A stretch of DNA of 64,000 bases from Acholoe squamosa (GCA_949317995.1 OX439044.1:50486166-50550165), one strand, 5' to 3'. Numbered from the stretch's first letter, positions 1 through 10,650 are shown. The notes: a model not told the origin generated them from the letters alone. Program-made: numbers and translations.

Positions 1-1456
1 GGGATAATTCCTCATATTGAACACTGAATTGTTCGATCATGCAACATACCGTCATGGAAGACAAATCAACTGATTTGAATACTCAGATTTACAAATCAAA
101 TGCACACATCCTTTAGCTCCAATTTGGAAAAGTTAAATCATATGTAAGGTAGAATTATGAACTCCCCGCCCAAATTGGAATATAGATTTTGGCTCATTTT
201 CCCTGGCTCATTCACTAAAAAATGTCTTATTCACGATCCCAGTTGGCAGTGATACCCTGCTATTGTTTCCCCTCCTGCTTTCCAAACTAAACACCAAAGC
301 CATTATTGGCGACTAGAATACAACCATATCCTGATTAGTGAATCTCGGGTTTCGCTTCTTGGAAGTTTCTATTAGGTGAAAGTTTTGACTCAGGTCACAA
401 CACGAAGAGCCAACTGGCACGTAGTGAGTTGGCAAAGGTAGACTGCAGAAGGGTGTGGTAAAAAATTGATGTGGTATCAAGTCTCAACTCTCGCCATGTT
501 CAATTTGTATTGATTGTTGGGATGGGTAGAAGAGAGAAGAAAGGGGGGGGGGTCGGTGAGGGGAGGGTAGATGAGAAAGTTCAACAGTGGTCAAGAAGGC
601 AGGGAAGGGGAAGTAAGATAATTGGGATTTTAAGGACGGTGAAATATTAAGAGGAGTAGGAATAGGGATAACGACCTTCTAAAAATATATAACAGATCAG
701 AAGAGAAAAGGAGGACATGGTTGTTAGGATCAGAGATGTCACAAAATAGAGGTACTGGTAAGCTATATTGTCCGAAGGTGGGGTGTGAGAGGAGGAGGCG
801 TGGAACAGAAAAAGTGGCTAGATTGGAAGTACAGTCAGGAGTTGGTGAAACAGAATGTAAAGAGAGGCATGAATGTAGAGACAAGAGATGAATGGTTTGA
901 GCAGAAAGAGTCGCATGCTTGTAGGGACAGTATGGAGTTTGTGGGGCAGAGCGAGATATACTGGAGAGGGACATAGAAGAGTTGGTGGAAGAGAAAGAGA
1001 GACAAGAGGGGATAGGCGGTGGAGTTGATGGAACCATGAGATGGAAAGAGAAGTGTGAGGTTGGAGACAGAGAAATTATTGAGACAGAAAGAGAAACATA
1101 AGAGGAGGAACAGAGAGGAGTTGATAGAACTGCAGCAGTGAGAGGACTAGGGGAGTACATGCATTATAAGCGAGGCCATGCGAGGGAAAGATGTTTGCAG
1201 GAATCTGTGCACACCTCTTACCACCCAACTTAATACGATCGATTTTAGCTTCCGCCGAGAAGGCGAACCAGCACCTTTTGTCTGAGATCAAAGTCGGCCT
1301 AGCTCACGCACCTCAGGGTAAAAGGGGGGAGTTGGGTGTAGATGTGGGGTGGGGTGTCAGAAAGGTTGAACAGGTGTGGATGGGGGAGAGGTGGAAGAGA
1401 TATGCAGTAGTTCTATCTATTTGCAGTGTGAAAGTGGATATTGAGGAACTTGGTGT
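1..1456. other. Non-coding flank, no gene recognised
   Basis: I see no exon, RNA gene or clear transposon here. The section from about 540 to 1180 is purine-rich on the + strand (GGA/GAGA-rich), which leaves a long stop-free frame on the minus strand. That frame is low-complexity Ser/Leu/Pro and looks non-coding. The section may be liprin-alpha upstream sequence, or an intron of the gene if canonical first exons lie further left. Confidence 0.5.
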
Positions 1457-1459
1457 TTA

Positions 1460-1726
1460 GGCCACACCAAAAAAAATAAGTTGGTCTACTGATTTTGGTT
1501 TTGAAAAAATGGTGCGAGCGAGCAAATTTTTTTTTTTTTAAAGAATTTTTTTACGTCCAATGGATTCCTTGCTGGAAAAGTGAGGCGAGCGAAAAAAATT
1601 TATTTAAATTTTTTTTTTGCCGAACATCACAAAGAGAAAACTTGTAGAAAGTGAAGCGAGCGAAATCCGTAGACAAGATTTTTTTCAAAGAAAAAAAGTA
1701 GACCAACTTATTTTTCTGGTGTGGCC
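1460..1726. mobile_element. MITE with ~31-bp terminal inverted repeats and TTA target duplication
   Basis: The left end GGCCACACCAAAAAAAATAA is mirrored at the right end, where the reverse complement reads GGCCACACCAGAAAAATAAG. The match continues through GTTGGTCTACT, giving arms of about 31 bp. TTA sits immediately outside both ends (1457-1459 and 1727-1729), the 3-bp TWA duplication typical of PIF/Harbinger elements. The 267-bp body is T/A-rich, has repeated GCGAGCGA motifs and encodes no transposase, so it is a non-autonomous element. Superfamily is inferred from duplication length only. Confidence 0.85.
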
Positions 1727-1729
1727 TTA

Positions 1730-2850
1730 GGGAAGGTAGTAAGCAGCAAAGTAGAATGCATATACCAGTAATAGTGTTATGGATTTGTCGGTGCAATGAT
1801 ATTGTGGTGATGACAGGTGGATGGGTATTAGGGTCAAGGGTTCTAAGTTGTATTGAGGGTATGAAGTGAACTTAGACCGATCAGTTGGGTGTGAGAAGAA
1901 TTTACTTGTCTAAAGGGCTAAGTACTATCTTATATAATGCATGGACATCGGGGTCTGTGTAGACGCAGTGGGGGGGGGGGGGGGTTCCAGTAATTTTAGA
2001 AGGCAAAATGTGGCTCCACCAAAGAATAAAAACAGTTACATTCTCTTATATTTTGTACTTTTGTAAATTTCTTTACAAGTTGAGAAGCGAACATAAGTGA
2101 ATGGCCAAGGCCATTTGAGTAGGTCAGTATTGAAGTGACCTAGTACTGTCAGCCTCCCACACGCACTCACTCACATAAATGTATACCGGAGAATGTACAA
2201 CAAACACACGGCCGATAGGGCAGCCTGTTATTGTTGCCAATATGTTTACTGACCACCGGCTAACCCCATGCACAGGCCGGACGATGGGAGGGGACGATGG
2301 TAAGTGTTGGGTCTAAAGTACATTCAGCATGTCAAGCCATACAAACAACACTGGAATATATATTAGCGTTATCGTTTTGATAGCTATTACCTGCAGTAAG
2401 TCTTACGAGTTTATGAAGGACCAGTGGTGCCTTGTCAATCCCAACTCTGCAACTTAGGTAAATTTAGTCTTATCCTATCTTGACCTGAGTAGTGAATAAC
2501 GCTGCCCTTTTAACTGTTCGAGTTGTATCTTTAGGTATGAGTTTGTAGACCATGTATATACAGGTACCAAGCTGGGAAGGGGTGACCTGGGGGCAAAAAG
2601 GATGAGAGAGGGTAATGCATATTGTATAGGATCCTCCGGAGAGTTGGGATGGTACATGTCAGACAAGCAACCACTGGTCACAGTACCACCTAGCCACTAG
2701 GTAGAGGCATGAAGCTAGACCACAAGGGGGCAAACTGCTCCTAGTTGGGGTTATACCATGATTTCTGGGTTACACAGTGCTTTTTGGTGGCTATTCCCAT
2801 ACACATATCTGTCGATATTGCACACCCTATAGGCTGTAACATCAATTTTC
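1730..2850. other. Non-coding stretch
   Basis: No gene, tRNA or recognisable repeat is visible apart from a short G run near 1970-1983. Open frames here are short and carry no domain that I recognise. Confidence 0.5.
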
Positions 2851-2852
2851 TA

Positions 2853-2916
2853 AGGCGTGCGGTTATCCATGGATAACCCGCACCCCGTGCAGTTATCCAT
2901 GGATAACCGCACGCCT
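2853..2916. repeat. Perfect 25-bp inverted repeat (hairpin) with 14-nt loop
   Basis: Positions 2853-2877 and 2892-2916 are exact reverse complements, with loop 2878-2891. Each arm itself contains the 16-bp palindrome GTTATCCATGGATAAC, so the segment can fold in two ways: one long hairpin or two small cruciforms. It lies just left of a tRNA-like SINE head and a GC-rich repeat zone. It may be a very small MITE or a recently formed palindrome. Confidence 0.85.
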
Positions 2917-2967
2917 CTCATGTCCTTCCATGTCATATGTTACATGTTAAAACCCATGATAGACTTG

Positions 2968-3036
2968 ACCAGGGCAGGGCTCGAACCTGCAGCCTAAGAT
3001 TCCTAGTCCAACTCCCTATGCAGTGAGCCACAGGGA
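2968..3036 (-). mobile_element. tRNA-like SINE head (Pol III A and B boxes)
   Basis: On the minus strand the sequence starts GTCCCTGTGGCTCACTGCAT and later contains GGTTCGAGCCC, a perfect B box at the expected distance from an A-box-like TGGCTCACTGC. The acceptor arms pair only partly, so this is a tRNA-derived SINE fragment rather than a working tRNA gene. It abuts the GC-rich composite repeat on its right. Confidence 0.6.
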
Positions 3037-3077
3037 CTGACGAGAAATGCTCGGTTTGAACCAGGTCTTGCTATGAT

Positions 3078-3835
3078 AAAAAGCCGTGTGCGCTGTCGCT
3101 GTCCGCTGCCGGGCGACGAGGTGTATTATACACAAACATAACCGCGAGAAGCATCTTTTTTCGCCATGTGCGCTGTCATTGTCCGCTGCCGGGCGAGGAG
3201 CTGTATGTACCGATTGTGTACGAACACTATTTTTCGCCGTGTGCCGCTGACAAGCCTAGCCGAGACGGGCGCTGTCGCTGTCTGCTGCCGGGCAAGGAGG
3301 TGTATTATACACAAACATAACAGCGAGACGCATCTTTTTTCGCTGTGTGCGCTGTCGCTGCCCGCTGCCGGGCGAGGAGGTGTATTCAGTACACAAACAT
3401 AACCGCGAGACGTGTTGAATGGAGGAGGCGCGGTGGTCTAGCGGTTAGCACGTTACGCTCAGCCGTCAGAGGTACACGGCTCGAGTCCCGGTCTGGGCGC
3501 ATCTTTTTTCGCCGTGTGCGCTGTCGCTGTCCGCTGCCAGACGAGGAGGTGTATTATACACAAACATAACCGCGAGAAGCATCTTTTTTTCGCCGTGTGT
3601 GCTGTCGCTGTCTGCTGCCGGGCGAGGAGGTGTATTATACACAAACATAACAGCGAGACGCATTCAGTGCTTTAGCTGTCCGCTGTCGGGCGAGGAGGTG
3701 TATTATACACAAACATAACAGCGAGACGCAGTCAAAGCAAGCCAAGCCGAGACCGGGGCTGTTGCTGTCCACTGCCGGGTGCCGAGGTGTATGTACCTGT
3801 GTACACACAATGGCTGGCATCGAGTCCCGGGGAGG
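3078..3835 (+). repeat. GC-rich composite tandem repeat, ~80-bp unit
   Basis: A unit of roughly 80 bp recurs with the core GAGGAGGTGTATTATACACA, followed by AACATAACMGCGAGA and a T run. Core starts lie near 3121, 3300, 3379, 3549, 3630 and 3698. Spacings are 179, 79, 170, 81 and 68 bp, so two intervals are roughly doubled: one by a diverged unit at about 3190-3280, the other by a tRNA-like insert at 3427-3500. The block is far more GC- and CpG-rich than its surroundings. The short frames it leaves open on both strands are repeat artefacts. A B-box-like GGCATCGAGTCCCGGGG lies near 3813-3829. Confidence 0.75.
3427..3500 (+). mobile_element. tRNA-like SINE head inside the GC-rich repeat
   Basis: TGGTCTAGCGG at 3434 matches the Pol III A box (TRGYNNANNNG) exactly. 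GGCTCGAGTCC near 3478-3488 is one base from a B box. D-arm and T-arm pairing is imperfect, so it is a tRNA-derived SINE relic and not a confident tRNA gene. It interrupts the ~80-bp repeat array, implying that the insertion is younger than at least part of the array. Confidence 0.6.
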
Positions 3836-3895
3836 GGGAATAATTTTTGTTTTCAAATTGAATTTATTGATATTCTATTGATTATTTATTGGTTT

Positions 3896-4046
3896 CGTGG
3901 TATAAAATAAGTAGACAATGGATAACTCATGACTCGTGTGTGTTAGCAAAGGCTAATAACACTCGGCCTACGGCCTCGTGTCATTATCCTTCACTAACAC
4001 ACACTCGTCATGAGTTATCCATTGGTTACTTGTTCATTATACCACG
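3896..4046. mobile_element. 151-bp near-perfect palindrome (foldback MITE)
   Basis: The segment starts CGTGGTATAA and ends TTATACCACG. Inner blocks also mirror: CAATGGATAACTCATGAC against its complement near 4006-4024, then GTGTGTGTTAG, then CACTCGGCCTACGGCCTCGTG at the centre. The whole element can fold into one long hairpin. No coding capacity and no clear target duplication are visible. Confidence 0.75.
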
Positions 4047-4234
4047 GTTAACACATTTCAGAACGAGTTTGGGTGCCCAAACTGAATAATCTGAGTGCTT
4101 ATATCATAGGATAGAGGCACTGAGTTGACACTTGAATATTGACAGTGTTCTTTTTCTATACTGTTCTTATATGTGACAGCAGCTATGACATAGATTTGAT
4201 ACTGAAAGTGGTTCATCCTGAAAAAGCTCAGCAT

Positions 4235-4303
4235 GGGCCAGCATAGATCCAGGGATCTTCTGATCCAAAGTGCTTCATCCTATCCATTAGGCCACAGGGC
4301 TGG
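4235..4303 (-). mobile_element. Decayed tRNA-Arg-like sequence
   Basis: On the minus strand, CTGTGGCCTAATGGATAGG followed by GGATCAGAAGAT matches landmark blocks of animal tRNA-Arg genes (TGGCCTAATGGATAAGGC and GGATCAGAAGATT). The B-box region has decayed to GGATCTATGC, and the acceptor stem does not pair. It is a tRNA pseudogene or the head of a tRNA-Arg-derived SINE. Confidence 0.55.
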
Positions 4304-6255
4304 ACAATGGTGATGGGTTAGATGAGTCTTATGTTTGGGACCCTATGGATAACATATATATGTTTTTATGTCAGTGAATGCAGAATGCATTCTAATGCAT
4401 CCTAAAGGTGCAGACCATGGTATAAACGCAATGTGTGATGATTATGCTTGCACGCGTGCCTTTGAGGTACTTGATAGAGGCACTAGTGCCAGCATAATCA
4501 TCATATATTACATTCTAATGGTCACTTGGACTAGGGGCAACTGGTCATGTGAAGTGACTGCCATATGCCTAACTTTGTACTAAATGAAGCCCAATGCACA
4601 GATAGTTTCATAAGCAATTCAGTGGTAAAGGATGTTCTATCCTCGATATCCGCACGACAAATCATTAGCAGAAGTCGGGGGGGGGGGGGTTCCTTGAGGT
4701 TGGAACAAGACAGGGAATTATTACCCCAATCTCTCTGATCAATGACGGCAAGATAAACTTCTCATGAGTATACTATAATGCTAAAGTAAGTCTGGCCATC
4801 TCCCAAGGAACTAATTATAGCCATCACCCCGAGGCCCCCTTTTCCCCTGAACACTGCCCATCCCTTGGAACACCCAGAGTGGGATCGACAACTAATCAAT
4901 CGATACAGATCAATATCAGTCTGCCTGTTAGTAGTAGGATGAGGAGGATACAGGGGCTGGTGATGAGTGAGGAGGTGGGTGGGTGGATGTGAGGAGGGGA
5001 GGAAGTGGGCGGTGGTGGTATAGTCAGTAAGCCATCTTGTTGCCGGCCTGACACAGGCAGTCCTGGTCTATACTGGATCAATACCTCCTGTAACCAGCCT
5101 CCACTCCTCCAGGTGAGGCAAGCCTGGTCCCGCACCTATAAACACCTAGACCTACCTACCTGCCTACAGACACCCTCCTCATCCCACCTGGACAACCATT
5201 ACTAACCTCTCCTCCATGGTGTAATTACATGCAGTGGACGACTCCTAATCTCACCTGTCCACTCCATATGGACAGTGTAAAACCTTATGATCAAACTCCA
5301 GCATTAAGTACTGACCAGCAGCCTCCAGGGTGATAATTGTTGGTCAGGTAGGGGACGTGGTGGGATGGCTGATTAACCTCGGACATCCAGAGCTAATGGA
5401 AGGACTTTAAGTAACACATGCAAGGTGTCACCTTAAGTCATAGGGACTTTGCATGCGATGTGTCAGGTAGGAGTATTGGTACCTGGCCGGATGACTTTTG
5501 TGTTAAGAAGTGCTATTCATATTGATATACCCACTCACGGGTAGATATCGCTAAAGGATTACACAGCTAATACTTAGATAACATACTTCTTTGGATATAA
5601 AAACTGGCATGACTTAATCACCACGAATATACCTGAGATAGACCACCTGGTGTTTGGTCACTTCCATATGCAATAGAGGATTACCTATAGTAAGGCCAAA
5701 TCCACTTTTGCTTACTCAGCGAATTGGCTCAGCCCCATCTACCCCATTGCCAGGCCCTGGCTTACAGGAGGAATCTGTGCGTGTGTGGGAGAGGGGGTGG
5801 GTGGAAGGGTGTATGATGTGTAGGGTAGGTGGCAGTTAGGTGGTGGTGGGACCGGCCAGGTGACCTTTGTTAACGAGGAGACGAGATGAACTGCTCCCAT
5901 TACGAGCAGCTCACAGTGTTTGTAGTTGTGGGGGTACCCTGTGCTCTGTCCTCCTTCAAGGGGTTCTCGATGCTGCTTCACCCACAGTTACATAAATGTG
6001 ACGTTGACTTTGTGTCCCTGAAGTAGAACAGAGCAGAGGTACTATTAGAGTTTAATACAGAGAGGTTTGTTTCTTTTCTAGCACAACATCCATATATGCA
6101 GATCATAAAAACCAGGCCCTTGTGAATATGTACGAAGAAACTAATGCTATCTTGTTGCATACCAGTTGTATGTCCCAATCTTTGTATCTTGACATGCATG
6201 GGCTTATTTATACACAGGTTGCTACAACTGGGAGAAACATAATGTGCAGCATTTT
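4304..6255. other. Non-coding stretch
   Basis: I find no exon, tRNA or complete transposon. Small G runs occur near 4678 and T/G-rich patches near 4950-5020 and 5780-5850. Open frames are below about 80 codons and resemble nothing I know. Confidence 0.45.
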
Positions 6256-6257
6256 CT

Positions 6258-6322
6258 CTGGACTGACTCAGAATACCTGAACGACTCATGAGCCACTCGT
6301 GAGCTATTGCGCCACAGAGTCA
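6258..6322 (-). mobile_element. tRNA-like SINE head, degraded
   Basis: The minus strand reads GACTCTGTGGCGCAATAGCT, containing TGGCGCAATAG, an exact A-box match. The B-box position has decayed to GGTATTCTGAG. It is a relic of a tRNA-derived SINE. Confidence 0.5.
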
Positions 6323-8545
6323 ACATTCGTGTTGGTGTGTTGAGGCGTGCAGAGGCACACAGGCTAAGTGCAGAGAGTGACTGCTGAGCAACTCACCTCT
6401 CATCCACACATGGCATTGAGCAGCTCACAAAGCTGATAGAAAGTCACTTGGCATTGAGAGTCCAACAGAATAGAATACAAAAAATATAAAGGGGACTTAC
6501 AGTTGGGATATGTGTTAATCTTTTTGAAATTACCATGGCCCTTGTGTACTTTGTAGGCCTAATTTCTTTCAGTATCAGGGGTCAGATTAGAAAAAGCTTA
6601 ATGCCCTCAAAAAACCCACCCACTCCTATCACACTGAAGCAGATCTATATCAATTACCACAACCCCAACTTTAAGTACCTACTTTACCATATCCTCAGTG
6701 ACTGTGGAGGACCTCAGGTGTTAATTGTCAGCAGTGCCTTTTAACTCTCACACCTGTGATCACCACCTCAGAGGCAACCACTTACCATCTTCCTAATTGT
6801 TAGGTGTTCAACGTATGGCCCTTGCCGTGCCCAGTCTACCTATTCATCCAGTGACCAAGGGAAGTGCTAGTTAGAAACTAAACGTAATATTACGGCCATT
6901 AAAGAGATTGTGGAGACATTATAATTCTGTAGTGATACCTTTCTTGAGCTAATTCAAATCACAGTGACAGAATTGGTCTAAGCTAGGGGGTCCTCCATCC
7001 TAGTTCTTGAGCTGCTCGTGTCGTCATGCTATAGACCAGGGAGCTGCTCTTTAAAACACCACCTCTAGCCATGAGGAGCAGCTAGTATCTGAAGTTGCTA
7101 TAGAAAGTTAGTATCTGTGCAGCAGATGCCAAATCATAGCGCATGTAGTAGTCAACCGCATTCCACCGTACATCGTGCAGGGCATCCTCTCAGACACCTT
7201 AACATTACACACGCACTTGATGTCTGTCAATGTGGACAAGAGTTAATCCCTCCAATCCCTGTAATTCAATTATAAAGTCTATAGTACTGCATAAATGCAG
7301 TATGGGGAGTTAAAGGGTTAACATGTTAATTAAGTATGTACCATACATACGTAGTATCTGGTGAAGACCATCAATTGTCCTTTTATGAAATACGCATGGT
7401 AAAATCTGAGGTTGTACATCAGACATGTAGTGCGTACCTATTCACTTGTCATCATGAATATCGCTCTCATAAGGCCCTTTTCTATTGACAGTTAGATATT
7501 GCTTTCATTACAGTTCCTGGTTAGAACTGATGTTCTCATACGTGTTGCTTCCCCATCCCTCCTCCTGTCCCTACACAGAGCACTCTGGTGCAGTAGCCCG
7601 AGGCAGTCTCTAGGAGGATTATACCAGATATTAATGCAGTCCGCCTGAGCGAATTCTCCGCCGGAGGCTGCGAAACGCCCACTTCACGCTCGACTGATTA
7701 GTACGAGAACTGACCATGTCGAAGCACCCCCTGGAGATTGGCATCAAGCGCAGACCCATCCTGGATCCATCCCCTGATAATCCACGTCTCAATGAGTGAT
7801 CTAATGGATGTACTAATATAGCTCAGGCCATGTCTGCAGTCTACCCCGCAATCTCTAATAATACCAGCTATTGTTATCACTGAATAGTACGCTGCTCCCT
7901 TAAAGCGGCTCTAGTATCAAGAAGGCCCGCGGTAAGTAGGGCACATAAAGGCTATGACGAGCAAGTTGCATGTCGAGTCCATTCATTTGGACAATTTGGA
8001 GGAAACCCGCTGCTTTTGGCATTACCGATACCAATCTCGTCCATAGATTGCTGAGGTTACCAATGGTGCAGGCCGAAATTGAAGTGCACATGTCCGGCTA
8101 TCATATAGCAATGCTTTTATGACTAAAAGAGGAATGTTTTGGTAAAAGGGAATTACGCCAAACATCTTTGCTTCTGACGGGTCATGCTCATTTTCTTTTT
8201 ACAGATATTACTTTTCTAGATATTTGGGATATAGCTTCAGTTTTGGGTGTTCTGTATTTTTTGTGGGTAAATCTCATGTATTTGGTTCTTTTTCTGGAAT
8301 TTTATTGCAAAGTCTGATCCAGATAGCTTAAATGTGTAATATACATCTGAATTTATCAGACATGTACCTCTCCTAGGACTAAACTAAGTTGTCCTCACTT
8401 CCAGATGAATTCAGATAGTTACACATATATTCTACCCCAAACACCAACAATGCTGGCACACTGATAATACCCCTACGCAGCCCGCACTCAGAAACAGACA
8501 CTATTCCTCTGGGCAGACAACATTTATCTGCAGCAGACGACATTT
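6323..8545. other. Non-coding stretch
   Basis: No recognisable gene or mobile element. There is a locally CpG-containing patch around 7640-7690, but no start codon or splice pattern that I trust. Confidence 0.45.
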
Positions 8546-8551
8546 TCATGA

Positions 8552-8693
8552 TTTCCCGCCAAAACTGATGTCACATTAATGTGTAGGGCCTGCCGCAGGA
8601 TGACGGAGCAGTGCCCAGGTCTGGGTCTGCCGCCTGGAGACGGCCGGGCCGGACGCTGGGCAGGGTAGTCGTAGTGGTGTTACTATGGAAACC
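8552..8693 (+). promoter_or_regulatory. E2F-like plus RFX-like site cluster in a GC-rich patch
   Basis: TTTCCCGCCAAAA at 8552-8564 is an exact E2F-type site. GTTACTATGGAAACC at 8679-8693 resembles an RFX X-box. Between them lies a GC- and CpG-rich patch (8588-8665) that contrasts with the AT-rich surroundings. The cluster sits about 1.6 kb upstream of the candidate liprin-alpha first exon. It is a candidate promoter-proximal element or enhancer; motif matching by eye is the only evidence. Confidence 0.35.
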
Positions 8694-9945
8694 ACATCAC
8701 CATGGAGATGATGCTGACCACCATGGTAATGATCATAATAAAAGACGACGATAATGATTGAAAAGCTAGATTATAAGTGTCGTCTGACTCATGCCTTGGG
8801 GTCTGATGAAGGACATCACATTTAGACCAACTCTCCTTCATTCCTTCATTCTGATATATTTGTGCCATTTCTTTGAATTTCAAACGGAAATATTTGAGGT
8901 GATCTATTTACAAAGGAACAATACTAATATTGGTAGATGAAAATACCAATATCTGAATGTAAGGTGGAGTAAAACTCAATATACATAACCCACGGTTGTT
9001 GTATAGGAGAGCTCCAACCCTATAGTATTCATTATCCTGATGACCATGAAGGATGCCTTAATATCGCGATGTGCATAGTTCACAATGTGTCTAGTGCTAC
9101 ACAGAGACATCCTACTGGTTCCTAGATCCTCCATTATTCAGCAGATGTAAGTTATCATTAGCCTCTGCTGCTACATTTTAGTATATTTTGTACTACTGTC
9201 AACTGTTAATACCACTGCCTCTACAGCTAACAGTTTCTGTGCACAGGGGTTCTGTATTGGCTGGGTGCTGAAGGGCATGATTTTCAGTGCTCGTTGGCTC
9301 TGTGTGCCGCCAAGAAACATTGGTCCAGGCTGGTACAGCAACCACGAATACTACCCCATCGAGGCAAACTATTGACAGACAAAGGAAACTGAAAAAGGAT
9401 AAATGTATTGAAATTTTGAATTATTCCATTAATATTTGATTGCACATAAAATGGGAAGGAAATACATTTTTTGACCGTTACAGATATCACTTCACACTAA
9501 GAGTGACTTGTATGGCATAGGAATACAAAAAACCTATTTAGAATTGTACTGAAATTTGATAATCGAAAAGAAACTTGAGCTCCTGTCCAGATTGAATTGA
9601 CATTGAAAGCGTTGCTAGTAAAATGATGTGAAGTGGAAACTCTGTGATGAAGTGAATTTGATATGAAGACAGTGCAGTTCTGTGAGCTATAATACTGGTT
9701 AGCTCGAGGAAAGTTTTACCTATAAGCTACACTGCATTGTTATATCAGTTCTTGTGTCTTTGATTGTGAAGAATCAGTTAGATAGTGCAAGCAGGTGACT
9801 ACTGCCTTAGTCTTAAGATTACCTTTTACCTGGATATAGCAATTTATGAAATACCGCTGGATGCTTAAAAAAAGGGCCCTTATCATCTACCTGAATTACA
9901 AGGAGGCCTACACACCTTTAACGCCACTATACCTTAAACACACTA

Positions 9946-10031
9946 CACCTGGATAGTATACCCAACACCTGGAGATATATCTACCTATATTAAAACACCT
10001 GGATATAGATGTAAAAAAAACACCACACCTG
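9946..10031 (+). promoter_or_regulatory. Four CACCTG E-boxes at 20/30/30-bp spacing
   Basis: ACACCTGGA occurs four times, with CACCTG starting at 9946, 9966, 9996 and 10026. CACCTG/CAGGTG is the core bound by Snail/Scratch/ZEB zinc-finger repressors and by E-protein bHLH dimers. All spacings are near multiples of a helical turn. The cluster ends 210 bp before the ATG of the candidate first exon. A further CAGGTG lies at 9792. The copies may come from a degenerate short tandem repeat that has been kept for regulation, or from a repeat alone. Confidence 0.45.
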
Positions 10032-10240
10032 GAGTAAAAAGAAGCAAGTTTAAGGTCAATGTGAGCCCTGTTGGTGAGACTAGCCATGCCCTGGAGGACA
10101 CACATGGAGCATGAGTAGCCTATTGTTATCATCAACAAGACTACAATCACCAGCAGTAGGCTTCACACTAGTAGTAGCAGCAGCATCAGTTGATAAGAAT
10201 AATTCGGGTGAGGCCTCTGCAGCCAGCAGCAGCGGTCATC

Positions 10241-10351
10241 ATGAAGAACGGCATCCTGCCCCACCTCAGCCTTCTCAGGACCCAGGGTATGGAGACCGTT
10301 GAGGCATTCGTCAATAAGAACGGCGGGGAGTACATCAGTCGATTCCTCCAA
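10241..10351 (+). CDS. PPFIA: Candidate alternative first coding exon of liprin-alpha
   Basis: The frame starts at ATG 10241, after an in-frame TAG at 10175, and runs 37 codons (MKNGILPHLS... ending GGEYISRFLQ). It stops at a good phase-0 donor, CAA|GTATGT. The next exon I can identify, at 31077, is also phase 0 and begins EFAQLTKE. In known liprin-alpha proteins that block is preceded by ...LPQ, so an exon ending in LQ fits the junction. The peptide itself does not resemble the canonical MMCEVMPTISE N-terminus or the LDERDRLL coiled-coil block. It would therefore replace them, giving a shorter N-terminus from an internal promoter. Joining it to liprin is an inference from strand, phase and position. 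It could instead be a first exon of another transcript, or a chance frame. A 63-codon frame starting at ATG 10111 overlaps it in another frame and could act as an upstream ORF. Confidence 0.45.
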
Positions 10352-10650
10352 GTATGTATTTATAACTTAACTGATATTGCCATGCAACTATTTAAGCATA
10401 ATTATTTCATTTTTTTTCAGTACATAATAAGATTGAATTTGACCGGATGAATTATCCCTCACAGCGCAGATTCCAGGTCATTCTTCAGTAGGAACGGCGA
10501 TTAATCCCGTTCACACCTCTTGGTATTCATCTATTTTAGCACAGAATTTGTAAGTAAATTGATAGTAATATAACTAATTTTCATCAATTTTGATTTCATA
10601 AGATGAGTTTAGTCAGATTCTGAGTGACTGATGTTAGCTTGGTGTATGGC

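Noticed and set aside
630..1160. 176-codon minus-strand open frame
   Set aside because: It is low-complexity Ser/Leu/Pro derived from GA-rich DNA on the other strand, with no domain or splice context.
3427..3500. Functional tRNA gene
   Set aside because: A and B boxes are good, but acceptor and arm stems do not pair well and the sequence is buried in repeats. Treated as a SINE head.
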